The notes beneath the pieces were generated by a model. It was given only the letters and a program-made list of their open reading frames with translations, was not told where the DNA came from and searched no databases. DNA of 64,000 nt from DASQPR01 sp963797675 (GTDB taxonomy: Bacteria > Actinomycetota > Actinomycetes > Mycobacteriales > Micromonosporaceae): assembly GCA_963797675.1 (NCBI GenBank), contig CAWCQQ010000021.1, positions 1 to 64,000 of the forward strand, given 5' to 3'. Position numbers and translations under genes: made by a program. This document shows positions 7,336-18,631 of the stretch, in pieces. The stretch's first letter is position 1; each line of letters starts with the position of its first letter.

Positions 7336-8964
7336 TCAGGCGCAGTAAGCGCGGGCGGCTTCCACGAAGCCGTCCGCGTAACTGTCCTCGCTGAAGTCGC
7401 CCAGGTAGTAGCTCTTCACCTTGCGCCGAATCTCGTCGAGCGGATCGGTGTCGAGCAACTCCTCCAGCACGGTGTCGAGGTTCGTGGCGCCGGCGTCGAT
7501 CACGTAGGCCGCCTTCGCCAGCGGGAACGCCTCGACGAACTCGTCGGCCGACGCGGCCAGCATGTTGGTCAGCGCGAACGGCTTCTCCGAGTAGAGGAAG
7601 TCGGACGCCACGCCGGACACGTCGGAGATCAGGGCGTCGGCTCGGTTCGCGCAGTCGAACAGCGTCATGCCGGTGGTCGCGGCCGCGCCGAAGATATGCG
7701 GACGGCCGGTGCGCTCGCGGTCTGCGGCCAGCAGCGCCACGAGGCGGTCCAGGTGACGAATGCTGTCAAGATCTCTTTCCGTGTACGGGTGGGGCCGCAG
7801 GATCACCGTCGCCCCACGTTCGATCAGCTTCGCAATGATCGTCTCGCCGATCTTCAGTGAGCTGTACCTCGCGTCCTCGTACACGCCGATCCACGTCGTC
7901 GTGTACAGGACGACCGGATTGGCGACGCTCCGGATCGGCGACCTGCGAACGGCGATCGACTCGACCTGGGGGCGGCCGACGATGTCGAACTTCGCCGGCG
8001 GGATGATCACGCCGTTCGTGGCGTACCGGTCGATGCCGGCCTGCCCGGCCACGAAGATCCGGTCGAACATCGCGGTGACCGGATTGAAGCTCGATGCCTT
8101 GTCGGAGTCGCCGTGCAGCAGCTGGATGTGCGTGAGGTGCCCGATCCGGACCAGGTGGGCGTTCTTCATGCCGTTGTTGACGTAGAACGCGCACCGGACG
8201 CCGGGCGTCACGACCGTGTCGAGGTCGGACACCAGCGGGCAGTAGACGACCGGTACGCCGGTGCCGGCCGACGCCGCCGTCAGCGTCACGAACGCCTGTT
8301 CCTCGCGGGTCACGATGGTCCACGGCAGACCGATTCGTGCCAGGTAGGGCCGCCACATCTCAACGTGATATTCGGTGAAATCCGGCGCGCTGAAGTGCAG
8401 CAGGAACCGCGCGTCGTACCGTTCCAGTGCGGTCCGGATCCGGGTGGCCTCGCCGCTGCCGTGGATCCGGAGCCGGATTGCCTGAGCGGCCACGACGCCG
8501 ACGCCCGCGGCGCACAGCCCGATCAGGATCGCGAGCGGCCAGGCCGGTAGCGCGGCCGCCGCGAATACGCCGACGACGCCGACCATGATCGGAATCGCAA
8601 CCGTTGGCACCGCCAGGCTCTTCGCCGGCCGGTAGCCGGCCAGGTTCGCGGCCCGGATCTCGGTGCGCTCGATGATCCAATCCAGAATCGGCTGGTTGAT
8701 GATCACGAGGCCGAGCAGCGTACCGGCGATGATCAGTGCCACGCCGCCGTGACCTGCGTGGTAGACGGCCAGCAGGCCGCACGCCACGACGAGCGGCGCG
8801 GTGACCGTACGCCTTCGCCCGGCGATGAGCACCAGCGCGAGACCGGCGACCGCGAACCCGGCGGCCCGCCACGACGCCAAGGTAAGCAGCACGAACGCGA
8901 TGATCGCGACCGTGTTCACGCCGGCAGCGATCAGACCCGATTGCAGTTTGTCCCTGATACCCAC
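7336..8964 (-). CDS. CDP-glycerol glycerophosphotransferase family protein
   Basis: Probable wall-polymer glycerol- or ribitol-phosphate transferase (TagB/TagF family), 542 residues. The N-terminal 170 residues contain five or six hydrophobic segments. The catalytic part follows, with HIQLLHGDSDKASSFNPVTAMFDRIFVAGQAG, VVLYTTTWIG near the acceptor site, ILRPHPY, and SDVSGVASDFLYSEKPFALTN toward the C-terminus, a signature of the family. The membrane segments suggest action at the inner face of the membrane on a teichoic-acid-like or glycan polymer. The gene stands alone. GTG start at 8964. Confidence 0.85.
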   Translation of the reverse strand: MGIRDKLQSGLIAAGVNTVAIIAFVLLTLASWRAAGFAVAGLALVLIAGRRRTVTAPLVVACGLLAVYHAGHGGVALIIAGTLLGLVIINQPILDWIIERTEIRAANLAGYRPAKSLAVPTVAIPIMVGVVGVFAAAALPAWPLAILIGLCAAGVGVVAAQAIRLRIHGSGEATRIRTALERYDARFLLHFSAPDFTEYHVEMWRPYLARIGLPWTIVTREEQAFVTLTAASAGTGVPVVYCPLVSDLDTVVTPGVRCAFYVNNGMKNAHLVRIGHLTHIQLLHGDSDKASSFNPVTAMFDRIFVAGQAGIDRYATNGVIIPPAKFDIVGRPQVESIAVRRSPIRSVANPVVLYTTTWIGVYEDARYSSLKIGETIIAKLIERGATVILRPHPYTERDLDSIRHLDRLVALLAADRERTGRPHIFGAAATTGMTLFDCANRADALISDVSGVASDFLYSEKPFALTNMLAASADEFVEAFPLAKAAYVIDAGATNLDTVLEELLDTDPLDEIRRKVKSYYLGDFSEDSYADGFVEAARAYCA

Positions 8965-8999
8965 GGTTTAATCATGCGCGACCGGAGTTCGGATATCCG

Positions 9000-9215
9000 G
9001 TATGCTTGCCGCACGGCGTGGACCCGGCTATCACCGGCGAGCTTCCGGAAGAACGGATTCATGGGCATCCCGCCCGTAAATCCCAGTAGAACCGGACGGA
9101 TAGGCCCGTTATCGCTGCACGACCAAGAGAGGGCGATCGAGAATGATCGCCAAGCGGGGTGGTACCGCGGGCAGATGATGCTCGTCCTCGCACTGTGTTG
9201 TGACCAGTGCTTGAG
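9000..9215 (+). promoter_or_regulatory. ileS T-box leader (translational type)
   Basis: An actinobacterial T-box. A -10-like TATGCT lies at about 9001-9006. The short specifier stem contains ATC (isoleucine codon, 9030-9032), followed by ACCGGCGAGCTTCCGGAAGAACGG. The T-box bulge region GGGGTGGTACCGCGG is at 9156-9170. CTCGTCCTC (9181-9189) can pair with the GAGGAG ribosome site just before the ileS ATG, so uncharged tRNA-Ile should free the ribosome site. Actinobacterial ileS leaders of this type are known to act on translation initiation. No terminator with a U tract is seen, in keeping with that. Confidence 0.88.
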
Positions 9216-9223
9216 GAGACCTG

Positions 9224-12200
9224 ATGTACCCGAAGCATCAACCAGGCGTTCCCGTGCCGTCCAGCCCGTCGCTGCCGGTGATGGAACAGGACGTGCTCGA
9301 CTACTGGGCGGGCGACAAAACGTTCCAGTCCAGCATCGACGCGCGCGATGCCGGGCCGCGGGGCGCCAACGAGTTCGTGTTCTACGACGGCCCGCCGTTC
9401 GCGAACGGCCTGCCGCACTACGGCCACCTGCTGACCGGCTACGTGAAGGACCTGGTTCCGCGCTACCAGACCATGCGGGGTCGCCGGGTCGAGCGCCGGT
9501 TCGGCTGGGACTGCCACGGCCTGCCGGCCGAAGTCGAGGCGGAGAAGCAACTCGGCATCACCACGAAGGCGGAGATCCTCGAACTCGGCGTGGACAAGTT
9601 CAACGACGCCTGCCGGACGTCGGTGCTGCAGTACACGGTGGACTGGGAGCGCTACGTCACGCGTCAGGCCCGCTGGGTCGACTTCGCGAACGACTACAAG
9701 ACGCTCGACACCGACTACATGGAATCCGTCATGTGGGCGTTCAAGAGCCTCTACGACAAGGGCCTGGTGTACGAGGGCTTCAGCGTGCTCGCCTACTGCT
9801 GGCGCTGCGAGACGCCGCTGTCGAACACCGAGACCCGGATGGACGACGTCTACAAGGATCGGGCCGATCCGGCGCTGACCGTCGCGTTCACCCTGGAGAC
9901 CGGCGAGAAGCTGCTGGTCTGGACGACGACGCCGTGGACGCTGCCATCGAACCTGGCGGTCGCGGTGGGGCCGGACATCTCCTACACCGTGCTCGAACGT
10001 GACGGCGAGCGCGTGATCCTGGGCTCGGCCCGGGTCGGCGCGTACGCGAAGGAGCTGGACGGATTCGAGCCGGTCGGCACGATGCTGGGCGCCGAACTCG
10101 TCGGTCGCTCGTACACGCCGCTGTTCGACTTCCTGGCCGACACCCCGAACGCGTTCCGGGTGCTCAGCGGCGACTTCGTGTCCACCGAGGACGGTACCGG
10201 CGTGGTGCATATGGCGCCGGCGTTCGGCGAGGACGACCAGAATCTCTGCAAGGCGAACGGCATCCCGACCATCGTGACCGTCGACGAGCGCGCGAAGTTC
10301 ACGTCGCTCGTACCCCCTTATCAGGGTGTTCAGGTCTTTGAGGCGAACAAGCCGATCGTGCGCGACCTCAAAGAGCGCGGCGTGGTTTTCCGGCACGAGT
10401 CCTACACGCACTCCTACCCGCACTGCTGGCGCTGTGACACGCCGCTGGTCTACAAGGCGGTGTCGTCGTGGTTCGTCGCGGTGACGAAGGTCAAGGAGCG
10501 GATGGTCGCGCTGAACCAGGAGATCAACTGGACGCCGGCCCACGTCAAGGACGGTTCGTTCGGGAAGTGGCTGGCGAATGCCCGCGACTGGTCGATCAGC
10601 CGCAACCGGTTCTGGGGTTCGCCGATCCCGGTCTGGAAGTCCGACGACCCGGCCTACCCGCGCGTCGACGTCTACGGCTCGCTGGATCAGCTCGACAGAC
10701 TTGGGAAGTGGAGAAGCGGTGAGCAGAGCGGCGTACGCGTCACCGACCTGCACCGGCCCGGCATCGACAACCTGACGCGTCCGAACCCGGACGACCCGAC
10801 CGGCAGGTCGACGATGCGGCGCGACACGGCCGTGCTGGACTGCTGGTTCGAGTCCGGGTCGATGCCGTTCGCCCAGGTGCACTACCCGTTCGAGAACCAG
10901 GAGTGGTTCGAGAACCACTACCCGGGCGACTTCATCGTCGAATACGTCGCCACAGGTGCGCGGCTGGTTCTACACGATGCACGTACTGGCCACGGCGCTG
11001 TTCGACCGGCCGGCGTTCCGGAACTCGGTGGTGCACGGCATCGTGCTCGGCGACGACGGCCGGAAGATGTCCAAGAGCCTGCGCAACTACCCGGACGTGT
11101 ACGAGATGTTCGACACGTACGGGTCGGATGCGATGCGCTGGACGTTGATGTCATCGCCGGTGCTGCGTGGCGGCGATGTGCTGGTCAGCGAGTCGGCGAT
11201 CCGCGATTCGGTACGCCAGGCGCTGCTGCCGTTCTGGAACGTCTACTACTTCTTCACGCTCTACGCGAACGCGTCGGGTCACGAGGCATCCGGTCGGACC
11301 GACTCGCCGCATGTCCTGGACCGCTACGTGCTCGCGAAGACGCACGATCTGGTCGCGGAGACCACCGCACGGCTCGACGAGTACGACATCTCCGGCGCTT
11401 GCTCGTCGGTGCGCTCGTTCCTGGATGCGCTGACGAACTGGTACGTGCGGCGGTCCCGGGATCGCTTCTGGGCCGGCGATGCGGACGCGTTCGACACGCT
11501 CGCGACCGTGCTGGAGACGGTGTCACGGGTCCTCGCGCCGCTGGCGCCGATGCTGGCCGAGGAGGTCTGGCGCGGTGTCACGGGCGGTCGTTCGGTGCAC
11601 CTGACCGACTGGCCGCAGGCTGCCGAGCTGCCGGCCGATGCGGCGCTGGTGACCGCGATGGACGCCGTACGCGACGTCTGCTCGGCCGCGTTGTCGCTGC
11701 GTAAGGCACGTGGGCAGCGGGTTCGGCTGCCGCTGGCGACGCTGACCGTGGCGACGCCGAACGCGGATGCGCTGGCGCCGTTCACCGAACTCATCGCCGA
11801 TGAGGTCAACGTCAAGAGCGTCGTGCTCACGTCGGATGTCGCCCAGTACTCGAACCGGGTGCTGTCGCTCGTACCGCGGGTGCTGGGTCCCCGTCTCGGC
11901 GGCGAGGTGCAGAACGTGATCAAGGCGGTGCGTGCCGGTGCCTGGTCGGTCGACGACGGCGTGGTGACGGCCGGTGGGGTCGAGTTGCAGGACGGCGAGT
12001 ACGAGCTGAAGCTCGTCGCGGCCGACGTCGAGCACACGGCGCCGCTGTCGGGCGTCGAGGGCGTCGTGGTCCTGGATACGGTCGTGACGCCGGAGCTGCT
12101 GGCGGAGGGCCTGGCCCGGGACGTCGTACGCGTGGTCCAGCAGGCCCGGCGCGACGCCGACCTGAACGTGTCGGACCGCATCGCACTCACCGTGTCCGCG

Positions 12201-12350
12201 TCCGACGACGTGACCGCGGCCGTGCGGGCGTACGAGACGTTCGTCGCGTCGGAGACGCTCGCGACCTCGGTGGCGTACGGCGTCGTGACCGGCGGCTTCA
12301 CCGGCGAGGCGGGGGACGGCACGGTCACGGTCTCGGTGTCGCGCGCCTGA
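9224..12350 (+). CDS. ileS: Isoleucyl-tRNA synthetase (one +1 frame break)
   Basis: Charges tRNA-Ile; about 1041 residues after frame correction, the usual length of the actinobacterial enzyme. The Rossmann domain carries the HIGH-type motif GLPHYGHLL, then the editing (CP1) domain, DGRKMSKSLRNYPD as the KMSKS loop, and the anticodon-binding domain. At about 10952 the frame changes: EYVA is in the first frame and QVRGWFYT in the +1 frame. Homologues read EY-x-(A/G)-Q-T-R-G-W-F-Y, so exactly one base (A10952) is surplus. Both parts are otherwise intact and colinear. The ATG at 9224 has GAGGAG upstream and lies behind a T-box. The gene is normally essential, so a consensus error or recoding is more likely than loss. 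Confidence 0.93.
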
Positions 12351-12369
12351 CGGGGGTGTTGTTCGGTGC

Positions 12370-12408
12370 CCTACCACTCTGGACTCATATCCGGTGCAGA
12401 GTGGTAGG
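12370..12408. terminator. Bidirectional terminator between ileS and the acyltransferase
   Basis: A perfect 12-bp inverted repeat, CCTACCACTCTG (12370-12381) with CAGAGTGGTAGG (12397-12408), loop 15 bases. It lies between two convergent genes. Confidence 0.8.
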
Positions 12409-12434
12409 CGCCGGCACGACACTCCCGGGCGGTC

Positions 12435-13142
12435 TCAGCCGGGATCGGCGGCCGGCGGCGCGGCTCCGGGGCGCGGCGCGTATTTGCCGGTGAACTCCTG
12501 TCCGGACAGCTTCTGGATCTCCGTGACGATCTCGTCGGTGATCGCCCGCATCGAGGACATGTCGTCGGTACGGTCGGAGAAGTCGAGCGGTGCGCCGAAG
12601 CGGATCACCACGCCGGATTTGCCGAGCGCGGTCAGCTTCGGCATCGAGTGGCCCTTGGGCTGCACCTTCTCCGAGCCGACGATGCCGACCGGGATCACCG
12701 GCACGCCCGCCTGCATCGCGAGCCGCGCCACGCCGGTCCGGCCACGGTAGAGGCGCCCGTCCGGGGAACGGGTGCCCTCGGGGAAGATCCCGACGAGTTC
12801 GCCCGACTTCAGGACCGGCACGGCTGCGTCCAGCGCGTACAGCGCCGCGCGACCGCCTTCGCGATGTACCGGGATCGTGCCGAGGCCGTGCATCAACTCA
12901 GCCATCAGCTTGCCTTTGACGCCGCCCAGGCTGAAGTACTCCGCCTTGGCCCAGTAGTGGACCTGGCGGCTGACGACCGCACCGAGGAACAGCTGGTCCG
13001 ACACGGATAGATGATTGGACGCGAGGATCGCACCACCCGAGCGCGGCACGTTGGACAAGCCTTCCACACGCGGGCTGTAGCCGTAGCGCATGAAGCTGCC
13101 GACGGTCAGCTTCCCGATCTGGTAAAGCGGTGTCACTCGCAC
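12435..13142 (-). CDS. 1-acyl-sn-glycerol-3-phosphate acyltransferase (PlsC family)
   Basis: Adds the second acyl chain in phosphatidate synthesis; 235 residues, membrane-associated. The acyltransferase motifs are in order: NHLSVSD (H-x4-D catalytic motif), GTIPVHREGG, VGIFPEGTRSPDGRL (phosphate-binding FPEGTRS) and VPVIPVGIVG. The C-terminus is proline/alanine-rich. GTG start at 13142, with an AGGGAG ribosome site. Actinobacteria have several such paralogues, so the acyl substrate is uncertain. Confidence 0.9.
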   Translation of the reverse strand: MRVTPLYQIGKLTVGSFMRYGYSPRVEGLSNVPRSGGAILASNHLSVSDQLFLGAVVSRQVHYWAKAEYFSLGGVKGKLMAELMHGLGTIPVHREGGRAALYALDAAVPVLKSGELVGIFPEGTRSPDGRLYRGRTGVARLAMQAGVPVIPVGIVGSEKVQPKGHSMPKLTALGKSGVVIRFGAPLDFSDRTDDMSSMRAITDEIVTEIQKLSGQEFTGKYAPRPGAAPPAADPG

Positions 13143-13207
13143 TCCCTTATGGCTGGCCCCCGGCGCCGGATACGTTAGCGGGTCTTGATGGTCACCGAAA
13201 CACCTGC

Positions 13208-14317
13208 TCAGAACATTGTGGCGAATTGCAGGCGGAATCGCTCACGATCGGGGATGGAAGACCCCGAGGCGATCGCCACCGCATAGACGCCCATGGTGAT
13301 CGAAAACTTGAAACCGTGACCGGAACATGCGCTGAGCAGCGTGATCCCCGGTCGGTTCGGGATTTCGTCGACCACGAAGTCGTTCGTCGGCGTGGACGTG
13401 TAGTGGCACGATCGCACGTCGATCGGCTCGGGCGTGACACCGAAACGCTCCCGGACGTAGGCGATCTCTGCGTCGATGGTCGCGCTCCGGACCTGCGGGT
13501 CGTCCGGTTCATCCGGATCGCGTACCAGGTGCTCTCGGGCTTGGTCGTGCGCTCCGATCAGATGTGTGTTTGGTGCCACATTGATCATGCCGTAGAACGT
13601 CGGCGCGGCCGTGTCGATCCATGGTCGGGCCAGGCCGTCGCCGAGCGGTCCGGCGCTCGCGAAGACGAGCTGGTAGCGGCGCCGGACCGAGAATGCTTTT
13701 GCGGCGGTCGGCGCGAGCCGCAACGCCCACGGTCCGCCCGCCACAATCGCATGATCAAAAATCTCGACCCCTCCAGCGGTACGCACAGCCACGCCCCCGG
13801 CGACCGGAAGGATCGCGTTGACGGTGGTGTTCTCCCGCAGCGTGGCGCCGGTCGTCGCTGCCTCGCGGGCGAGCGCGTCGCGGACGGTCCACGTCCACAT
13901 CACTCCGGCGGTCGGCTCGTACACCGCGGTCTCGTCGGCGCCCAGCCGGGTGCCGAACGCGCCGAGCATCTCCGAGTCGTGGTCGAGTCGCTGGCAGTGC
14001 TGGCCGGCATCGAGGATTGCGCGCTCCACGTCGTCGATCGCGCGGCCGGCCCCGATGTGTAGGCCGCCGTGGCGATCCATCAGGCGGGCGCCGGTCCGGT
14101 CGGCCAGCGCCGTCCACCGTGCCATCGTCGAGCGCATCAGGGCTGCGTAGAACGGATCGGCGTACCCGAATCTGATGATCTTTCCGCGGCCACCCGAGCT
14201 GGCCTCCTGATTGTCCAGGTCGGACCGCTCGAAGCCGACTACGTCGAATCCGGCCTCGGCGCCGGCGAGCGCCGCCGACAGTCCGGCTGCACCCAGGCCG
14301 ATCACCGCCAACTTCAT
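13208..14317 (-). CDS. FAD-dependent amine/sarcosine oxidase-like protein
   Basis: DAO/MSOX-like flavoenzyme of about 369 residues. The N-terminal dinucleotide-binding motif is GLGAAGLSAALAGAEAG, followed by the SSGGRGKIIRFGYADPFYAALM segment typical of monomeric sarcosine and N-methyltryptophan oxidases. The C-terminus has CHYTSTPTNDFVVDEIP and SACSGHGFKFS, which in this family hold the FAD and the substrate carboxylate. The substrate is probably an N-methyl amino acid or similar amine, which cannot be specified. The ATG at 14317 is chosen because the nucleotide-binding strand begins at once; a start three codons upstream is possible. Confidence 0.85.
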   Translation of the reverse strand: MKLAVIGLGAAGLSAALAGAEAGFDVVGFERSDLDNQEASSGGRGKIIRFGYADPFYAALMRSTMARWTALADRTGARLMDRHGGLHIGAGRAIDDVERAILDAGQHCQRLDHDSEMLGAFGTRLGADETAVYEPTAGVMWTWTVRDALAREAATTGATLRENTTVNAILPVAGGVAVRTAGGVEIFDHAIVAGGPWALRLAPTAAKAFSVRRRYQLVFASAGPLGDGLARPWIDTAAPTFYGMINVAPNTHLIGAHDQAREHLVRDPDEPDDPQVRSATIDAEIAYVRERFGVTPEPIDVRSCHYTSTPTNDFVVDEIPNRPGITLLSACSGHGFKFSITMGVYAVAIASGSSIPDRERFRLQFATMF

Positions 14318-14362
14318 GAGCACCAATGGTACTCAGATGATCCTTTGAGCGATCGACGTCGT

Positions 14363-15286
14363 TTACCGCGTGGTGAGATCTTCGAGCACGCTCGGCCCGA
14401 TGCCATCGATGGATTTGGTGGTGTTCGTGAGGACGACCACTCCGTTGCGGCCGGTGAAGCCGGCGTAGCTGCGATAGCCCGGCAGTGCGCCGTTATGCCA
14501 GGTGACGTTGCCGTCGATCAGCCAGCCGAGCCCCATCCGCAGGCCGTCGCCGTCGCGCGTGAGCCGTGGTTGCGCGACGAGCGCGCACATCGCGCCGATC
14601 GGGTTGCCCGTGGGCGCGACGTGTGCCGCCAGGAGCGTCAGCAGGTCGTCGATGGTGCTGTAGAAGCCGCCGGCCCCGGCGTGCAGCGGCAGGTCGGGCG
14701 TGGTGGTCGGCTGCTGGGCGGCGTCGTGCCCGATCCTCAGGCGCTGTTGCTGCTCCGCGTCGAGACGCAGGACCGTGTCGTGCAGACCGAGCGGCTCGCA
14801 GACGCGTTGCCGGACCAACTCGTCGAAGCCGGTGCCGGCCCGGATGGCGAGCAGGTTCGCCAGGAGACTCGCGCCGAGATTCGAGTACGCCCAGCGCTCG
14901 CCGGGCCGCGTCGCCAGGCGTACGCCGGTCAGGGCCCGGGCGAGACCCTCGAGCGTGCCGTCGTCGTCCGGCCACTCGTCGCTGCGGAACCCGGCCGAGT
15001 GGGTGGCCAGATGCCCGACCAGGATCTGCTCGCCGTGCCAGGTCGGCAGCTCAAACCCCGGTAGATGCCGTCCGGCCTCGTCGTCGAGCCGGATCTCGCC
15101 ACGCTCGACCGCGGCGGCCAGCGCCAACGAGGTGAACACCTTGGAGATGGACGCGATCCGGAAGATCGCCCGACCGTCCACGCCGCCGATGTGCCGTTGG
15201 GTACCGGAGATCACTCCGATGCCCAGGTCGACGTACTCATCGCGGTTCGCGGACAAGTGTTTCGCGATGATCGCATCAGGAGTCAC
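14363..15286 (-). CDS. Serine hydrolase of the class C beta-lactamase fold
   Basis: Beta-lactamase/D-Ala-D-Ala carboxypeptidase-fold protein of 307 residues. The nucleophile motif is SISK (S-x-x-K), followed by LATHSAGF, the tyrosine motif YSN, and HNG near the C-terminus in the position of the K/H-T/S-G triad. No signal peptide is seen, so it is probably cytoplasmic and may be an esterase or peptidase. It is transcribed away from the MazEF promoter region at 15300. Confidence 0.85.
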   Translation of the reverse strand: MTPDAIIAKHLSANRDEYVDLGIGVISGTQRHIGGVDGRAIFRIASISKVFTSLALAAAVERGEIRLDDEAGRHLPGFELPTWHGEQILVGHLATHSAGFRSDEWPDDDGTLEGLARALTGVRLATRPGERWAYSNLGASLLANLLAIRAGTGFDELVRQRVCEPLGLHDTVLRLDAEQQQRLRIGHDAAQQPTTTPDLPLHAGAGGFYSTIDDLLTLLAAHVAPTGNPIGAMCALVAQPRLTRDGDGLRMGLGWLIDGNVTWHNGALPGYRSYAGFTGRNGVVVLTNTTKSIDGIGPSVLEDLTTR

Positions 15287-15306
15287 GATGAGGCACGCTA
15301 GCCGAG

Positions 15307-15345
15307 TGCTACCGCCGGTAGCAACTCAAATCGATTCTGGTAGCA
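15307..15345. promoter_or_regulatory. Operator/promoter of the MazEF-like module
   Basis: TGCTACC-GCC-GGTAGCA (15307-15323) is a perfect palindrome, and a further GGTAGCA half-site follows at 15339-15345. The second half-site overlaps a -10-like TAGCAT (15341-15346) only 7 bases before the antitoxin ATG, so the transcript is probably leaderless and repressed by the antitoxin. Promoter identity is inferred. Confidence 0.7.
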
Positions 15346-15353
15346 TCGTGAGT

Positions 15354-15569
15354 ATGAAGGTCAGCGTCAGCCTCCCCCTGGAGGACATCGAGTTCCTCGA
15401 CGACTACCTGCACCGCCGGGGCACGCCGTCGCGCTCCGCCGCCCTGCACGAGGCGATCGACCTGCTGCGGCGTGACGAGTTGGAAGACGCCTACGCGGCC
15501 GCCTGGTCCGACACCGACGAAGCGTGGGACGCCGTCGCAGGCGACGGCCTGGCCGATGCAGCGAGGTGA
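15354..15569 (+). CDS. Ribbon-helix-helix antitoxin (MazE-like)
   Basis: Antitoxin of 71 residues. The N-terminus MKVSVSLPLEDIEFLDDYL and the RSAALHEAIDLLR helix form a ribbon-helix-helix DNA-binding dimer unit. The acidic C-terminal tail (EDAYAAAWSDTDEAWDAV) resembles the toxin-binding tail of mycobacterial MazE antitoxins. It overlaps the toxin gene by 14 bases and lies just below a palindromic operator, as expected for an autoregulated toxin-antitoxin pair. Confidence 0.88.
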   Translation: MKVSVSLPLEDIEFLDDYLHRRGTPSRSAALHEAIDLLRRDELEDAYAAAWSDTDEAWDAVAGDGLADAAR

Positions 15570-15903
15570 CGTCTACCTCGTCGATCTGAACCCGCCGCGA
15601 GGTTCCGAAGCCGACAAGATCCGCCCAGCCGTGATCGTCAGCAACGCCGCCGCAAACCGAGCCGCCGCCCGCTCCGGACGTGGTGTCGTGACGGTCGTAC
15701 CCGTGACCTCGTCGACCTCGCGGGTCTACCCGTTCCAGGTCCTGATCCCCGCGGGTAAGGCCGGCCTTCGAGCGGCATCCAAGGCACAGGCCGAACAGGT
15801 ACGGGCCGTCGACTTCGCGAGGCTGCAAAATCGCATCGGCGCCCTGACGCCCGCACTGCTGGAGCGTCTGGACGCGGCCCTCCGCCTCCACCTCGACCTC
15901 TAA
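15556..15903 (+). CDS. MazF/PemK-family mRNA interferase toxin
   Basis: Endoribonuclease toxin of 115 residues. It begins MQRGDVYLVDLNPPRGSEADKIRPAVIVSN, the classic start of the PemK/MazF beta-barrel with the conserved Arg-Pro-Val/Ala motif. GVVTVVPVTSSTSRVYPFQV is the second conserved strand pair, and SKAQAEQVRAVDFARL carries the Q-x-R-(A/T)-hydrophobic motif. It is translated from an ATG inside the antitoxin reading frame. It probably cleaves mRNA at short sites when the antitoxin is degraded. Confidence 0.92.
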   Translation: MQRGDVYLVDLNPPRGSEADKIRPAVIVSNAAANRAAARSGRGVVTVVPVTSSTSRVYPFQVLIPAGKAGLRAASKAQAEQVRAVDFARLQNRIGALTPALLERLDAALRLHLDL

Positions 15904-15977
15904 TCCTGGGCGTGGTGCGGCCACCGGGGTGCCGGCTGAGGGTGCGGGTAGGCTGAAACGTTGACCCGGGAGGTTCC

Positions 15978-17904
<1,927 letters not shown>

Positions 17905-17922
<18 letters not shown>

Positions 17923-18540
17923 CGGCACCTCCGGCCGAAGTGTCATCCGGCTGAGATCGGCGAGTTCCCGCTGGGACGCTCTGACCTTGGGCGGTCGTGG
18001 CGCGGCCGGCGGCGGCTCGGGTGCCGGCGGCAGTGCGCGCATCAGACGGCGTACGGCGATGGCGGCCGCGATGGCGATCCCGCCGATTGCCGGCGATGCG
18101 AGCGAGAGGACGAAGACGACCACCGAGGCGCCAGGGTTGCTGGCGGCGATGGGGTTCTGGATGATCGCGCCGGCCGCGACGCAGTTGATCGCGAAGGATG
18201 CGACGATCGCGATCAGCCATCCACGCATCAGCGGATGCTTCAGGATCGGGTCCGGATCGGCGTGCACGAGCGCGATGGCGCGGCGGGTTCGGACGAACCA
18301 GACCCGCCGGACGATGATATAGAGAAGGAACGATGCCTCGATGCCGAGCGAGGCCAACACCCGTGCGCCCGCACTCATCGGTGCGGCCGCATGAACAAGG
18401 ATGGCGAAGCCCAGCATCGTGTTGGCCACGGTAAGCACCATGTACAGCGCCGTGGCCACGATGTTGGCGATCGTCAACGCCTCCCAACCGCGGGTCGTAC
18501 CGCTCTGGGGATACATCCGCGCTGGAACCTCGAATGTCAC
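17905..18540 (-). CDS. Integral membrane protein with four transmembrane segments
   Basis: Hypothetical protein of 211 residues. Hydrophobic segments are ALTIANIVATALYMVLTVAN with GFAILVHAAAP, then ASLGIEASFLLYIIVRRVWF, LIAIVASFAINCVAAGAI and VVVFVLSLASPAIGGIAIAAA. The cytoplasmic C-terminal tail is proline- and arginine-rich. It converges with, and overlaps by 18 bases, the end of the radical SAM gene. No family is recognised. It is the first gene of an accessory block that splits the TIGR03960-TIGR03936 pair. Confidence 0.75.
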
Positions 18541-18631
18541 GGCAGTCCTGTCTCCGGGTCCGATGTCGGGCAGACGATAGCAGCGCGACCCGCCGGATCG
18601 CTGCCCTGCGGAAGGGCGATAGCGTCGTCCC

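Noticed and set aside
10940..10970. A classic slippery heptamer or prfB-like shift site at the frame breaks
   Set aside because: No common heptamer, no stop codon in the zero frame near the breaks, and no clear internal ribosome-like stimulator recurs among the 18 sites.
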